Positions 45,700 to 57,069 of a stretch of DNA of 64,000 nt are shown here, piece after piece (the stretch's first letter is position 1; the number at the start of each line of letters is the position of its first letter). This DNA is from Ananas comosus (lineage: Eukaryota > Streptophyta > Magnoliopsida > Poales > Bromeliaceae), in NCBI RefSeq assembly GCF_001540865.1, contig NC_033623.1, positions 8,214,769 through 8,278,768 on the forward strand, in the 5' to 3' direction. The translations under genes and the position numbers were made by a program. Under the pieces are notes generated by a model. The model searched no databases. It was not told the DNA's origin and saw only the letters and a program-made list of their open reading frames with translations.

Positions 45700-47130
45700 C
45701 AGTCAAATAAATAATAAAATTCTAAATTTTGATGAAGCCGAAATATATGTGGCAGAGATGGTAAAAAACCGCTAGTCATATAAATGTACCCTGTTAAAGC
45801 CTGCTAAATCAAGCGAGACAAAAGCACGAGTATCAGCATACACTTATTCATTTGATGTTTCTAAAACCGATTTAATTTTTGATCGGTTGCTAAAAGATGG
45901 GCAAATTCAGCTACAGGAGGGTCAAACTATACCTCCTGGAGAGGAATTGAAAAGAGAAGATACTGTAAATGGCACCACTTATAGAGCTATAGAACAAATG
46001 AATGCACTGTCTTTAAAAGGCAGATTCAAAAAGAAATAAACGAAAGTCGGCTTCTATTTACCGACCAAAAAAAAAATATATGGAGATTAACAAGAATCCG
46101 TTTCTATCGCAGGTCAATATGGTGGACATCAAAGGGAAGGCAATCGCGGATAAGGAGGCCGACGAAAACATTGCCTACACCAAGATAACACTTCGGCTCT
46201 GCATAAGGTGTAAGGCTGAAATGACCAAGAAGGATTGGAAAGCAATTATCCACGAGAAAAAGATGCATAATGAATGAAGAGAATTCATGACGTTCCTAGA
46301 GGAATAGGAGGAAATTCCCGAAGCAGAGAACAAGTCAGAGGATGGCTCAGATGAAGCCTCCAACGAATCCGAGTCAGAAGTTGACTCGGTGAAAAATAAA
46401 AAAGACTTATTAATGCAAAAAGTCTTGAATGATTACTACAACAATAGGAGAGAAGAACACAACAGTCGATGGAGTTATCTAGAGAAACCATTCAGCTCAA
46501 AACAGAGATTTCTAGGATATCAGCCAAACTAGCAACATCAAGCTAGGCCGAGACCTGAACCGGAATTTGAGGGAATGACCGAGGGGGATATAGAATTCCT
46601 CGATCGGAGGTTCGTTAATAAACTCGACATACAACCTTGGCCGAGACCCTGGGAGAGAAGAGAGATTTTGAAAAATCATCTCAAGACAGTGAAGGTACCA
46701 GCAAATGTGCCAATTAATCAATGGCATGAAGCAAAACCATCGGCCAAATGGCATAGGCCGATGTTAACGAAAACTCAGAAGCGTCGGCAGCAGAGATTGC
46801 AAGCCGAAGCAAGGCAACAGTATGAAGAAGCAAAAGGGATAAGATTGAACGTATGAAGACGACCTAATGAACCACAAAATTCCTTTCGTCCGATGCGGAA
46901 TTATCATGAAGCGGGCGGTTCGTCACCCATTCCTTGGCTAAAATCGAAGATAGAACGGCCAATCCCGGCCGAACCTGAGGAGAAGATAACTCGAAGAGAG
47001 TTAGAGGAGAAGATAGCCTCTCTCGAGACAATAATTAAGCGCGACAGATGGCCGCCTAAGGAAAGAGAGGCGCGAATGGAAAAACGACTCCTCAGCCGAG
47101 ACAGCAAAGGAGTCTGAAGAGAAGAAACAG
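45700..47130 (+). pseudogene. Gypsy gag, C-terminal part
   Basis: Frames carry YSFDVSKTDLIFDRLLKDGQ and the knuckle-like YCKWHH ... TNECTVFKRQIQ (45960-46060). After a gap come an acidic stretch and the conserved-looking EFEGMTEGDIEFLDRRF, a lysine/arginine-rich KTQKRRQQRLQAEARQQYE helix (46760-46840) and EKITRRELEEKIASLETI. At least four stops or frame changes break it. The N-terminal half is missing or unrecognisable. Confidence 0.7.
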
Positions 47131-47175
47131 AAGAAACAAGAAAAATCGGCTGATGAAAGTCCAGCCAATGTAAAC

Positions 47176-47922
47176 ATGGAATACACTATGCCTCAATGGT
47201 TCAAACCAGAGTATACCGAGTACGAGGAAATGGTATATGAAGAATATGGGCTCACGGTAGCCCAATTGCAGTTGGAGGATGTCAAACAAGTCGATTCGGT
47301 GGTTTTCGAAAAACCATCGATCTTGCAAACAAGATTTGTGAGGCCTCTATTCATACCGGCCTTAATAGAAGGACGGCCAATAGGCCGAGTTATAGTGGAC
47401 GGCGGAGCAATGGTCAACGTCATGCCCATTTCTTTCTTTAAAAAACTGGGCAAGAGTGAAGACGAGTTGAAGCCTACCGACACAATTATGACCGACTTTA
47501 CCGGTAGTGGTCAACTAGTTACGGGAGTGCTCACAACCGAGATCACGGTAGAATCTAAAATCTTAAGAACAACATTTTTTGTAGTGGATGCAGATAGCCA
47601 CTACAATTTACTACTCGGGCGTGACTGGATCCATGCAAATGAATGTGTACCCTCGACCCTCCATGGGAAGCTATTCCAGTGGGTAGGAGACAAAGTGGAA
47701 GAAATTTGGGCCGAGGGGTGGCCTCAAATAGTGGACATAAATTCAGAAAGAATCGGCCATACCAATTGGGCCGATACTGACCCTGATCAAATCTCTTTTG
47801 TGAGGGTGATTGAAGAAGGAGTACAACTAATTCTCATAAAAGATGAGGAAGCTATGGTGGCAACCGTAGAGCTACCAAGTTGGTTAAAATGGAACATTAG
47901 AAATCAGGAACCGAAGCTTTAG
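47176..47922 (+). pseudogene. Gypsy aspartic protease
   Basis: A 248-codon open frame. RPLFIPALIEGRPIGRVIVD leads to the active-site motif DGGAMVNVMP at about residues 75-84, and YNLLLGRDWIHAN gives the conserved Gly-Arg-Asp-Trp region. The Asp-Gly-Gly form is usual in this lineage. It would mature the polyprotein; the rest of the element is dead. Confidence 0.85.
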
Positions 47923-48339
47923 AAAGACTTCGGCAGAATGAGCCGACTGACGAAGTCGACTATGAGGGTAATTCGGTCGACCAGGCCGACAAGATGATAC
48001 CTATCAAAATAACCGAGTCGGCCGAACATGACTCGATGATGAAATCGGCCATTAAGGCTGATAAGGAAGAAAATGGTGAACCGAGAAGGCGGATAGTTGA
48101 ACCGAATATGGATGAATCACCTATCAAAGTCAGTGACAAGAAGCTAGAAACCCAGGATCCATTAATAGAAGTGAATTTGGGATCCGACGAAGACAAACGG
48201 GCGACTTATGTCAGTGTTAGACTTTCGGCTCAACAACAGGAGGAGCTCAAAGAATTGTTATCAGAATACAAAGATTGCTTCGCCTGGAGATATGAAGAAA
48301 TGCCGGGTTTGAGTTGAGGAATAGTAGAACATAGGCCTC
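47923..48339 (+). pseudogene. Linker between Gypsy protease and reverse transcriptase
   Basis: Decayed coding sequence rich in Glu, Asp and Lys. It ends SAQQQEELKELLSEYKDCFAW, the usual N-terminal lead-in to Gypsy reverse transcriptase, then EEMPGLS before a stop at 48315. Confidence 0.75.
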
Positions 48340-49083
48340 CTATTAAAAAAGGATATAAGCCTTACAAGCAACCGGCTCGTAGGATTGAACCGAGTATTGT
48401 ACTTCAAATTAAGAATGAAATTGAAAACTTGTTAAAGGCCGATTTTATTAGAGTGACCCGTTATGTTGATTAAGTGTCAAATATAGTTCCAGTACGAAAA
48501 AAGAATAGTAAACTTAGAGTTTGCATTGATTTTAGGAACTTAAATTTGGCTACACCTAAAGACGAATATATATCCAATGCCAATAACTGATCTGTTGGTA
48601 GATTCGGCAACAGGGCATGAAATCCTGTCCTTTATGGACGGACATGCTGGTTACAATCAAATTTATATTGCCGAAGAAGATGTAGCTAAAACGATTTTTA
48701 GATGCCCGGAGTCTATTGGGACCTTTGAATGGATAGTCATGCCATTCGACTTGAAGAACGCCGGAGCTACTTATCAAAGGGCAATGAATTTTATTTTTCA
48801 TGATCTGATCGGCAAGATGTTAGAGGTTTACATCGATGGTATCGTTGTAAAATCCAAATCACAAGTTGATCACTGGGCGGATTTAAAACTCGCCTTTGAA
48901 ATGATGAGAAAATATAATTTGAAAATGAACCTTTTAAAGTGTGCTTTTGGAGTTTCAGCAGAAAATTTCTTGGGATTCTTAGTACATAAAAAGGGGATTG
49001 AAATTGATAAAAATAAAGCTAAAGCTATACTAGAGTTGTCGCCACCAAAAAGTAAAAAGGAGTTACAAAGCTTATTAGGATAA
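48340..49083 (+). pseudogene. Gypsy reverse transcriptase with altered catalytic box
   Basis: Motifs in order: PPIKKGYKPYKQPAR, KADFIRV, NIVPVRKKNSKLRVCIDFRN, then LSFMDGHAGYNQI, FRCPESIGTFEWIVMPFDLK and NAGATYQRAMN. The catalytic position reads VYIDGIVVKS (48829-48840) where active enzymes have YVDD/YIDD, so the second Asp is lost. LGFLVHKKGIEIDK and KELQSLLG close the domain. A stop near 48472 and a small indel near 48565 also break it. Confidence 0.9.
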
Positions 49084-49650
49084 ATTAATTATTTGCGGCG
49101 CTTTATATCGAACTTGGCAGGTAGAATAGGAGTTTTCACTCCATTACTTCAACTTAAGAGTTAGGAAGAATTCAGTTGGATGGAGGAACAGCAAGGAGCA
49201 TTTGAAAATATAAAAAGATATTTAGCAAATCCTCCAATTCTTATGCCTCCTAAGTAAGGACAGCCGATGAAATTGTACATTTCGGCTGCAGAAGGAAATT
49301 TAGGTTGTTTGTTGGCATAAGAGAATGAAGAAAAAGAGGAATATGCCATTTATTATCTAAGCAGGCGTTTGCTAGATGCCGAAAGGCGATATTCGACAAT
49401 TGAAAAGTTATGTCTGGCCTTATATTACGTTTGTACAAAATTAAGATATTACATTTTACCAACCGAAGTGTCGGTAATCTGCAAAACCGACCTGGTGAAA
49501 TATATACTATCTAAACTTGTATTAAGAGGTCGAATGGGACGATGGATGTTGGCCTTGTCCGAGTTTTCTCTTAATTATGTCCCAGCAAAAGCCGTTAAGG
49601 GGCATGCAATAGCCGATTTTTTTGCTGATCATCCATGTGTTGAGTTTGAA
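49084..49650 (+). pseudogene. Gypsy first RNase H (RT-linked, degenerate)
   Basis: Reads NYLRRFISNLAGR, FSWMEEQQGAFENIK, LYISAAEGNLGCLLA, AIYYLSRRLLDAERRY, TIEKLCLALYYVCTKLRYY and GRMGRWMLALSEF, ending KGHAIADFFADHP. Three stops lie before 49370. The first catalytic Asp is absent (YISAAEG), which is typical of the degenerate connection-like RNase H of Tat elements. Confidence 0.85.
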
Positions 49651-50127
49651 GAGCCGAAACAAAATTTAGTTGGCTGTCAACCTTTGATACTTTATTTCGA
49701 CGACTCGAAAACAGCTGAGTCCGCAGGAGCTGGGATAGTTATACAGCCTCCTGAAAGATATGTTCATCGATTTGCTTTTGAATTAGATTTTGACTGTTCT
49801 AATAACCAAGCCGAATATGTGGCCTTAATAATTGGCCTGAAAATTTTACAAGAATTAGGAGTATACTCACTCAAGGCCATCGATGATTCACAATTGGTGA
49901 TTAAACAGGTGAATGGAGAATACCGATGTGAAAACTGGAATTTGCAAAATTACTTGAGAAAAACGATAGAATTACTCTGCAGTTTCGGAGAGATTGAGTT
50001 TGAGCATTTGACAAGAGAAGAAAATGAACAGGCTAATGAATTAGCCCAATCGGCATTCAGGTATAAAGAGTCGAAACGGGATCAAGTGAAAATAAAACGA
50101 AGATTATTACCATCGGTTCATATATGA
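49651..50127 (+). pseudogene. Second, archaeal-type RNase H of the Gypsy element
   Basis: Continuous with the previous domain in the same frame. LILYFDDSKTAESAGAGIVI supplies the first Asp, NNQAEYVALIIGL the Glu and DDSQLVIKQVNGEY the second Asp. The last motif reads NEQANELA, where active enzymes usually have QADALA, so the final Asp is Asn. This extra domain marks the Tat lineage. Confidence 0.85.
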
Positions 50128-51427
50128 GAGCCGACTATAATTGCTCCTATAGAGGTTAAAGAAGACTGGAGAAAGTCTATAATTCAATATCTAGAAGACC
50201 CTAACAAGCAAGTCGACTATAATATTCGAAAAAGAGCAATCGGCTATTGTCTATTAAATAGACAACTCTATAAGAGAACAGCTGAAGAAGTGCTATTGAA
50301 ATGTTTGGGGCCTGAAGAAGCCTTGTTGGTCATGGGAGAGGCCCATGAAGGCTTGTGTGGAGCCCATTTAGCGGGGAAAAGACTGAGATGGACAATTCGA
50401 CATTTGGGGTATTATTTACCGACTATGTATCAAGATTGCATAGAGTACGCTAAAGGTTGCCAAGATTGTCAATTCCATGGCTTCGTGCAGAGAGTCCCTC
50501 TGAGATGTACGCGATAATTAAACCTTGGCCCTTCCGAGGTTGTACTATTGATATAATTGGAGAAATTCAGCCGAATTCTTCGGCTGGTCATAAGTTTTTG
50601 GTAGTGGCCATTGACTATTTCACTAAGTGAGTAGAAGTAAAACCCGTTAGGTTGGTCACTCAAAAAGAAATTATTGATTTTGTTGAAGACTTTATAATTC
50701 ATCGTTTTGGAGTTCCCGAGACGATTACAACCGATCAAGGAACAATGTTTACCGGGGAACAATTCACTCGGTTCATTGAGTCCAGAAAAATTAAGTTACT
50801 TCATTCAACACCTAATTATGCTCAAGCTAATGGGCAAACCGAGGCGGCAAATAAGGTAATCATAAGTCTTATGAGACGATATATTGGAAAGAACCCATGG
50901 AAATGGAATTAGAAATTCTCCGAAATATTGTGGGCATGCCAAACTTCAGTAAAAACGGCGACAGGGATGACGCCGTTTCAATTAGTATACGGCTATGAGG
51001 CCGTAGTACCAGCTGAGATAACAGTCCCCTCTCTGAGGGTGGAAAAACAAAAAGAATTAACGACAGACGAATATAAGATTTTAATAAATGAAAGAGTGGA
51101 AGAAATGAATGAAACTCGGCTGATAGCAGTTGACCATTTACAAGCTTATCAGAGCCGAGTACGCAATACGTACAATAAAAGAGTTAGAGTTAAGTCTTTC
51201 GCAGTTGGAGACTTGGTTCTTAGATTAATATTTCCAATCAGTCAAAAGGACCGACTATATAGAAAATGGTCTCCGAATTGGGAATGACCATTTCAGATTA
51301 GTAGAATCACAAAAGGAAATGCATATTATTTAAAAAGCATAGATGGGTCTGAGCATGATAAGCCAATAAACGAAAAATATTTAAAAAAATATTACCCATC
51401 CATGTGGGGAAATGAAAGTCAGAGTTA
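50128..51427 (+). pseudogene. Gypsy integrase
   Basis: The HHCC zinc region is EAHEGLCGAHLAGK ... CIEYAKGCQDC (50330-50475). The catalytic core follows: CTIDIIGEIQPNS, VVAIDYFTK, then TTDQGTMFTGEQF, NYAQANGQTEAANKVI, which retain D, D and E. ATGMTPFQLVYG and VGDLVLR follow, and the GPF/GPY-type motif is broken (PNWE-stop-PFQI). Four stops and one frameshift (about 50510-50520) are present. Confidence 0.9.
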
Positions 51428-51459
51428 AAAACACAAAAATATTACAATTACTAGCCGAA

Positions 51460-54400
51460 TCAAGATAATAAGTCTTTAAGTTGGTTCCATTCGGCTTCTA
51501 GGTTTGCTTGGGTGGTTTCGGTTGTTTTCCTCCTATGCTTCATTAAGGGATGCAACTTGTAAAGTTGAGAAAGCCAATCTTGAAGCTTCATCACTTCATT
51601 CTTCTTGGTATTCAGTTGATCTTGCAAGAGGAGTCGGCGTTCAGAAGTACGAACAAGAGCCGATTCGGCCGCAGCTAATTTCTCTTTAAGTGTTGAAATC
51701 CGCTGCCGCAAGGCCGATTCCTGATTTTCCAAAGTTTGGTCTTCTCGGCTCAAGTTAATTATTGGAGCCGCCACTTTAGGAACTTCCGCTTTGAAATGAG
51801 CAATCCTATTGAAATGGTGATCTAAGGATAGAAATTCGGCAGCCAAAGATTGTTGCCGAGACAAAAAAGAAGAAAGTCGAGACAATAAAGTTTCCACGAA
51901 GCATTTACCTGCGGGAGAAAGATCTGGCTGATCGACTAAATCAAGTAAAAGTGCGCCTAGCCGATCAAACTGCTCGGTATTTCGAGCCAAAGACAAGAGA
52001 CCATAACTATATAATCTTAGACACTCATCAAGTTTTTGTCGAGTGTCTGCTGACATCACGGCTGATAAGTCTTCCCTTTCGTTAGAGTTAGGACTCGAAA
52101 CTAATAAAGCATGAAGAGAAGCAGATAAAGGGTCTTCAGTTTCAAGCACCAGAGGAACTGATGATGAGGTTTCAATTAAAGGAGTTGAGTAAGGCACTGT
52201 ACTTGTTCCTTCCTCCTTAACACCCTTCTCCAATGATTTGTCAACATCTTCTCTTCCTGTTGTTGCCATTGGTTTACCTCCTACTTCCTCCCGTTGCTTT
52301 CTGTCTACTGCTGTGGTAGACAATGGTGGTGCCACGTCGCTTGTCGGCGCTTCCTCACTTCTTTCTTTGGTAGCCCGTTTTCTTTTGGCTTCTCGCTTTT
52401 TATCAAGACGGGCCTCGCGACGGGCTTGTCTCTCAATATCAGACATTTTCTTCCCCAGAGACGAAGTGAAATGAACACAAGAAGCATCTTCAGGAGGCGA
52501 CTGTTTTATTGAAAAAAAAATGATGAGAATGATAGAACAAAACAAAAGAAAGATTGAGTTTAACCAATCAAATTAATTACCGCAATCGAGATTGGCTCAT
52601 CAGGAATAGAAGTCTTCTCTAGAACATCAGCCGAAGGTGTGTGTCTTCCGCTCTCTTGGAGTATGATTTCTTAGCAACCGACTTACGCCGATTCGGAGGC
52701 GACAGGGGGGTAGATTGTTCAGGTTCCATTGGTCGTTTTTCTGAAGTTGGGACCGATGAAGAAGTCGGAATTGGCTATATATGAAGTAGATATATAAAAA
52801 TAAGCAATAAATCATATAAGGAAAAGAAAGCCAAAACAGAAAGAGTAAAGCTTACTGCAGAAGAGGAATGGGGGGCATTAGAGGTATGATCGGAAGTCTC
52901 TTCTGATTCTTCCCCCGGAGCGGATGGAGCAGTAGTATCAATCGAAAAGTCTTTGCTCGGAAAAGGTACTGCTATAGATGGAAGTTAAATAAGTAAAAAA
53001 TCATTCTGGAAAAAGTTATAATAGTAAGCAAGGAACATACTAAGTGGATGGATGGTCTTGCGAATTGCCTGTTGCGTGACTAAACTGAAGACGCGATCGG
53101 TAAAGTGGTCCCAAGTGACGGTATAGCGAAAACCCACCACTCCTGTGTGATTCAGCCTGAAGCTTACTAATTTGAAGAATCGCCAAAGACGATTCCCCAT
53201 AGCTGAAATCCGATCAGCTTCGGCTGTACTTTTAGTAGTGGGCCGGTTGACAGCAGTATTGGTTGTGAAGAATTTGGCTGAGGTAGGGATTGCTTGCACA
53301 AATCCAAATTGACGCGCTGCGAATTGGGGGGAATAAACCTCAGTGCTAGGCAGCAGCTTCGAGCGTGATTTTAGTCCAACATGCAGATTCCTTGTAGCCA
53401 AGAAAGAATACCAGACATCCGAGTATTCACTGACATGAGAAGAAACCAGTTCGCCTTGAATGGCCTCATACCGAGTAAGAAGTCAAGGTGGGCCAGTGAC
53501 ATGCTTGGCAAACAGAGACCATGAAATGAGAAAATGAGAACGCGATTCATAGAAAACGGTGAAATAAGTAGCAAAATCAAAGGGGTGACCTAACGTTATC
53601 AGCTGAGGGCAGCCAAAAGCTAACCCGTAAGTATCAAAATGAGGAGCCGAGTCCAAATCTAAAGGATCTCAGGACAGATTAGGAAAATAAATTTACAAAA
53701 ATATTTGCAAAAATCAGAGAACACCACAACCAGAGTTGATTGTTACACCATCTCCAGAAGGTAGTGGTTTGATAGAACCAAAAATTTTCCTGTAGACAAA
53801 AGAAAGGAAATAGGTTCCTAAAACTAATCTATCACCGTTAGTTAAATCTACGGCGATTGGGACAAAATTCCGATTGATTTTCTACGAACGAGTGCAGAAA
53901 AGATTGTGACATAACCAATACAGAAGGAATGTTGTATGCTCCTTCCTAATAACCGCAGCAGGAGACTCACCTGCAAACTTGCGGAGAAATTTGGTATAGG
54001 CCAAATCATTTAGGTCAAGGTGGACCTCGAAGTCAGATGCGCCATCAGGATTGTAAGCCATTAAGAGAGTAACTCCATGAGGGCGTAAACCAATGATGGC
54101 GGCGACATCAAGAAGAGTAGGAGTAAAGGGTCCTCTAAAAAGAAATATGCTAGAAACAGGAGACCAAAAGCAGAGAGCCGCAGCCAAAAGAAGGTTATCG
54201 GCTATAGGAGTCTTCTGAGATAATCGTATCGCCTCATAAATACCAACTTCCCGCCAGATGTCACCATAGACAGCTTCTACCCGATCTAACCAAGCAAGGT
54301 AGGCATCTGAAACACTTGGTCAGGTTCGGAGACTTCTTCCCGTTGAAGCTGATGGATACCAGGAATGAAGATGAAAGAATTTGGCCATTAATGGAAAACC

Positions 54401-54548
54401 GTCACTAGAGTATGAAAAATCATCGAGGTTCGGTTCAACTGTAAAAGAGGGACCTAAGATGAACCGAGAAGGGTCCGATGGGACAAACTGCTTTTGGTGT
54501 AATCCAATGACGAAGACACGATAACATTTAAAATATTGTCAAATATAC
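51460..54548 (-). pseudogene. Antisense four-exon gene in the Gypsy element: plant-mobile-domain-like region plus coiled coil
   Basis: Minus-strand exons are 54548-53041, 52971-52856, 52774-52581 and 52500-51460; introns of 69, 81 and 80 nt all have GT-AG ends (GTATGTTCC, GTAAGC, GTAATT donors). Exon A stays in one frame for about 1.5 kb with six or seven stops. It reads DIWREVGIYEAIRLS, then FLFRGPFTPTLLDVAAIIG and RKEHTTFLLYWLCHNLF, which fits the plant mobile domain. Exon B is Ser/Pro/acidic. Exon C has a single-base loss. Exon D is open for about 347 codons: a basic patch (RREARLDKKREAKRKR), a Ser-rich linker and a coiled coil (TLENQESALRQRISTLKEKL). A TTTTCCCTAG acceptor at 54550 suggests a missing first exon. 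Function is unknown. Confidence 0.75.
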
Positions 54549-54550
54549 CT

Positions 54551-54679
54551 AGGGAAAAAAAATTTCAGTCCTCGCACAAACTTATTTGAGTTGTTTTAAA
54601 ATTACTGGATCTAATCAAACTCAATTCTAAATTATTTAATATTATCACGATTTTGGCTCGCTTAATGCAATCTATAACA
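54551..54679. other. Short spacer at the right edge of the Gypsy element
   Basis: AT-rich, no LTR recognised. Confidence 0.3.
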
Positions 54680-55270
54680 TAGTTAGCTAATTTAGATTTG
54701 ACAAAAATTTGGTACGGGCATAATTCGAATAAATTTGTATCTCAAGTAGACTTAAAAAATGGATTCGCCAATTATTTGGATATGCGATTCATACGAAAAT
54801 TATATGTTCACCAATTAAAAATTTGGGATAAAAAATTCAGATCTTAAATTAAACTTTTTTCCTCTAGATTTATGCTATTAGCATACATAGTTATAAATTC
54901 TTTAAAATATGAAAACATAAAGTTACAAAATAAAATAGATTAAGTAAAAAAGAAAAAAAAAAACAATAGCAAATTTTATTGTCGCATTCATTTTCATTTT
55001 TTTCACGATGCATATTTTCCAGAAGTTCATAAAGTTTTTCACTAATTGGCGAATAATTCGGCAATAATTCGGGAATAAGTCGGAAAGGGATTTTATCAAA
55101 AAATTTTGCACGTTTTTTTAGACGAATAATTCGGTATACGCGAATTATTCGCGAATAATAAATCTAACCCAAAAATTCATGTTTTATTCCCATTTTTTAA
55201 GAATAAATCGCATACAGAGTGTTTTTAATTTCAATTTTCAATAATTCGCGAATAATTCGTGAATTAACAA
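54680..55270. mobile_element. ATTCGCGAAT-repeat element, copy B (inverted relative to copy A)
   Basis: The left part (CGCCAATTATTTGGATATGC, CACCAATTAAAAATT) is the reverse complement of copy A's right part. The right end has ATAATTCGCGAATAATTCG before TTAACAAGC. At 55120-55160 there is another GCGAATTATTCGCGAATAAT palindrome. There is no coding sequence. It ends about 1.2 kb upstream of the dirigent gene. Confidence 0.6.
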
Positions 55271-56456
55271 GCTAGCTACAATTTATATCTATACCTATAT
55301 ATTATTTTATATAGAATTCACCACATGGCACCCGATGGTTCATCTTTCCACCCTCCCATTTTTGAATAAATATATTGACATGATCAATTATCATCTAAAC
55401 AAATCGCTTTTACAAGAAAAAAAAAAGTAAAATAAAATTTCTTCATACTTTTTTTTCTCATGTACTGTATGTATTTATTGATGTCTCATGGCAAATTAAA
55501 AAAATTTTAATTTTTTTCATTTGTCAATCTTCTGTCTTTTAATTGTATTAACCCGCCGAAATACACCTGTAACATAACTAGTGGGCATTAATTTATTAAT
55601 TAGTAGTAGCATATAATGTATAATTAAATTGCATTGTATGCAGTAGTAATTTGTTACTCAATGCAATTGGTCGTTTTATCAAACAACGTACATTCAAACT
55701 TATGTATTTGGTCGTCTTAGCAAAGCTAAATTCAAATTAATTACGGCTCATTCATTAATTAATTGTATTCGAACGTGATTTTCTCCATCAATTTATTTCC
55801 AAATTTAAATCAGCCCAAATACAGTAACTTATCAAAATATAAATATAAATTACCCAAAATGACTCGGCGCATTGTATTTGGTAATAATGTATGAAGGAAA
55901 GGCTATTTTCGAATAGCCCCCTAAAGTTTGATTGTTTTGAATCAAGTTTCCTTTTACTTTTTTATAATATTGAAAAGTTTGTTAAATTTAATTGCTTTAT
56001 TAGCTATTATTAACCTTCGGTTATTTGAATAAAATGTAAAATTGAAACAAACTTAAGTCGAGTGGGCCATTTATAAAAATATGAAAAATACGGTAGTAAC
56101 CGCTAAATCTTTAACTCTTTTTATTCTGCTTGACCGTGTTAATTTACAAATTAGAAATGGATTATTCAGGTTACAACTTTCGTTTAAATATTTATTTAAT
56201 TTAGTAAATCGATAAGTGAGTAACCATTAATTATTTCATGAAAAGTAGTTGAATTAATTAACATAATTAAGTTTGATCGGATTATCGGAGAAAAATGTCT
56301 TAATTCCAAATAATAATTGAAAACTAAGAGGGCAAGTCTAAATCAAAAAGTTCGAAGGCGAAGGGGCCATTTCAAAGCGACGTATAGCTGAGGGGTCTCC
56401 ATACACTTTTGCCAATTCGCACCGAACTGTTCAGTTATCTTCGCATGATGGCAACC
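55271..56456. other. Upstream region of the dirigent gene
   Basis: No gene. GGCTATTTTCGAATAGCCCCC at 55908-55928 resembles GGGCTTTTTTTGCAAATAGCC at 63650, and GGGGCCATTTC occurs near 56360, so an old repeat of about 480 bp may lie at 55905-56390. The last 60 bp are likely promoter. Confidence 0.35.
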
Positions 56457-56466
56457 CTATAAAAGG
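56457..56466 (+). promoter_or_regulatory. TATA box of the dirigent gene
   Basis: CTATAAAAGG lies 40 bp upstream of the ATG, so the leader would be very short (about 15-20 nt). Confidence 0.75.
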
Positions 56467-56505
56467 CCCACAAAGCAATAAACCATATTCAAAAATATAA
56501 AAAAC

Positions 56506-57069
56506 ATGGCTACTTCAAAGAGAGTTCAAACCCTGCTTCTCCTCGCCTTCTTTGTATGCGTCTTTGCACACCGCTTTCCGGCGCTCGGCGCCCACCCGCT
56601 GCTTGGCGCTGAGAAGCTGACGAAGGTGCACTTCTTCCTCCACGACACCCTCAGCGGTAGCAAGCCCTCCGCGGTGCTCGTCGCGCACCGCGAGAACCAC
56701 ACGGGGTTCCCGAACGACCCGACGCCCTTCGGCACCGCGTTCGTGATCGACGACCCCCTGACGGCGGGGCCCGAGCTCGATTCGGGCGTGGTCGGCAACG
56801 CACAGGGCCTCTACGTGTCGTCACGCCAGGGACCGCTGTCCCTCGTGCTGGGCGTCGACTTCGAGCTCACAGCGGGGCCCTACAGCGGTAGCTCGTTCGT
56901 GGTGTTCTCGAGAAACCCCGTGACGGAGCCGCACAGGGAGCTCGCCGTCGTCGGCGGCCGCGGCGCGTTCCGCCTGGCCCGGGGCTTCGCGCAGCTGCAC
57001 ACGCACTACTTGAACACGACGAACGGAGACGCCGTGATAGAGTACGATGTCACCTTGCTGCACTACTGA
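56506..57069 (+). CDS. Dirigent family protein (187 aa, single exon)
   Basis: Dirigent proteins are apoplastic beta-barrels that bind phenoxy radicals and impose stereochemistry on coupling in lignan or related phenolic synthesis. Residues 1-29 form a signal peptide. The family blocks are all present: VHFFLHDTLSGSKPSA (41-56), FGTAFVIDDPLTAGP (75-89), VVGNAQGLYVSS (95-106), LSLVLGVDFELTAGPYSGSS (111-130), RELAVVGGRGAFRLARGFAQ (144-163) and GDAVIEYDVTLLHY at the C-terminus. N-glycosylation sites are at NHT (64) and NTT (170). Length and lack of introns are normal for the family. The coding region is GC-rich and intact. Substrate and subgroup cannot be read from the sequence. Confidence 0.95.
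   Translation: MATSKRVQTLLLLAFFVCVFAHRFPALGAHPLLGAEKLTKVHFFLHDTLSGSKPSAVLVAHRENHTGFPNDPTPFGTAFVIDDPLTAGPELDSGVVGNAQGLYVSSRQGPLSLVLGVDFELTAGPYSGSSFVVFSRNPVTEPHRELAVVGGRGAFRLARGFAQLHTHYLNTTNGDAVIEYDVTLLHY

Larger units (their letters stand above)
45700..54550 (+). mobile_element. Decayed Ty3/Gypsy retrotransposon of the Tat type with antisense gene
   Basis: Order on the plus strand: gag (partial), protease, reverse transcriptase, RNase H, a second RNase H, integrase; then an antisense gene to 54548. A second, archaeal-type RNase H downstream of the first and extra antisense ORFs are established features of the Tat lineage. Stops occur in every domain and no LTR pair is identifiable, so both ends are uncertain. 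Confidence 0.85.
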
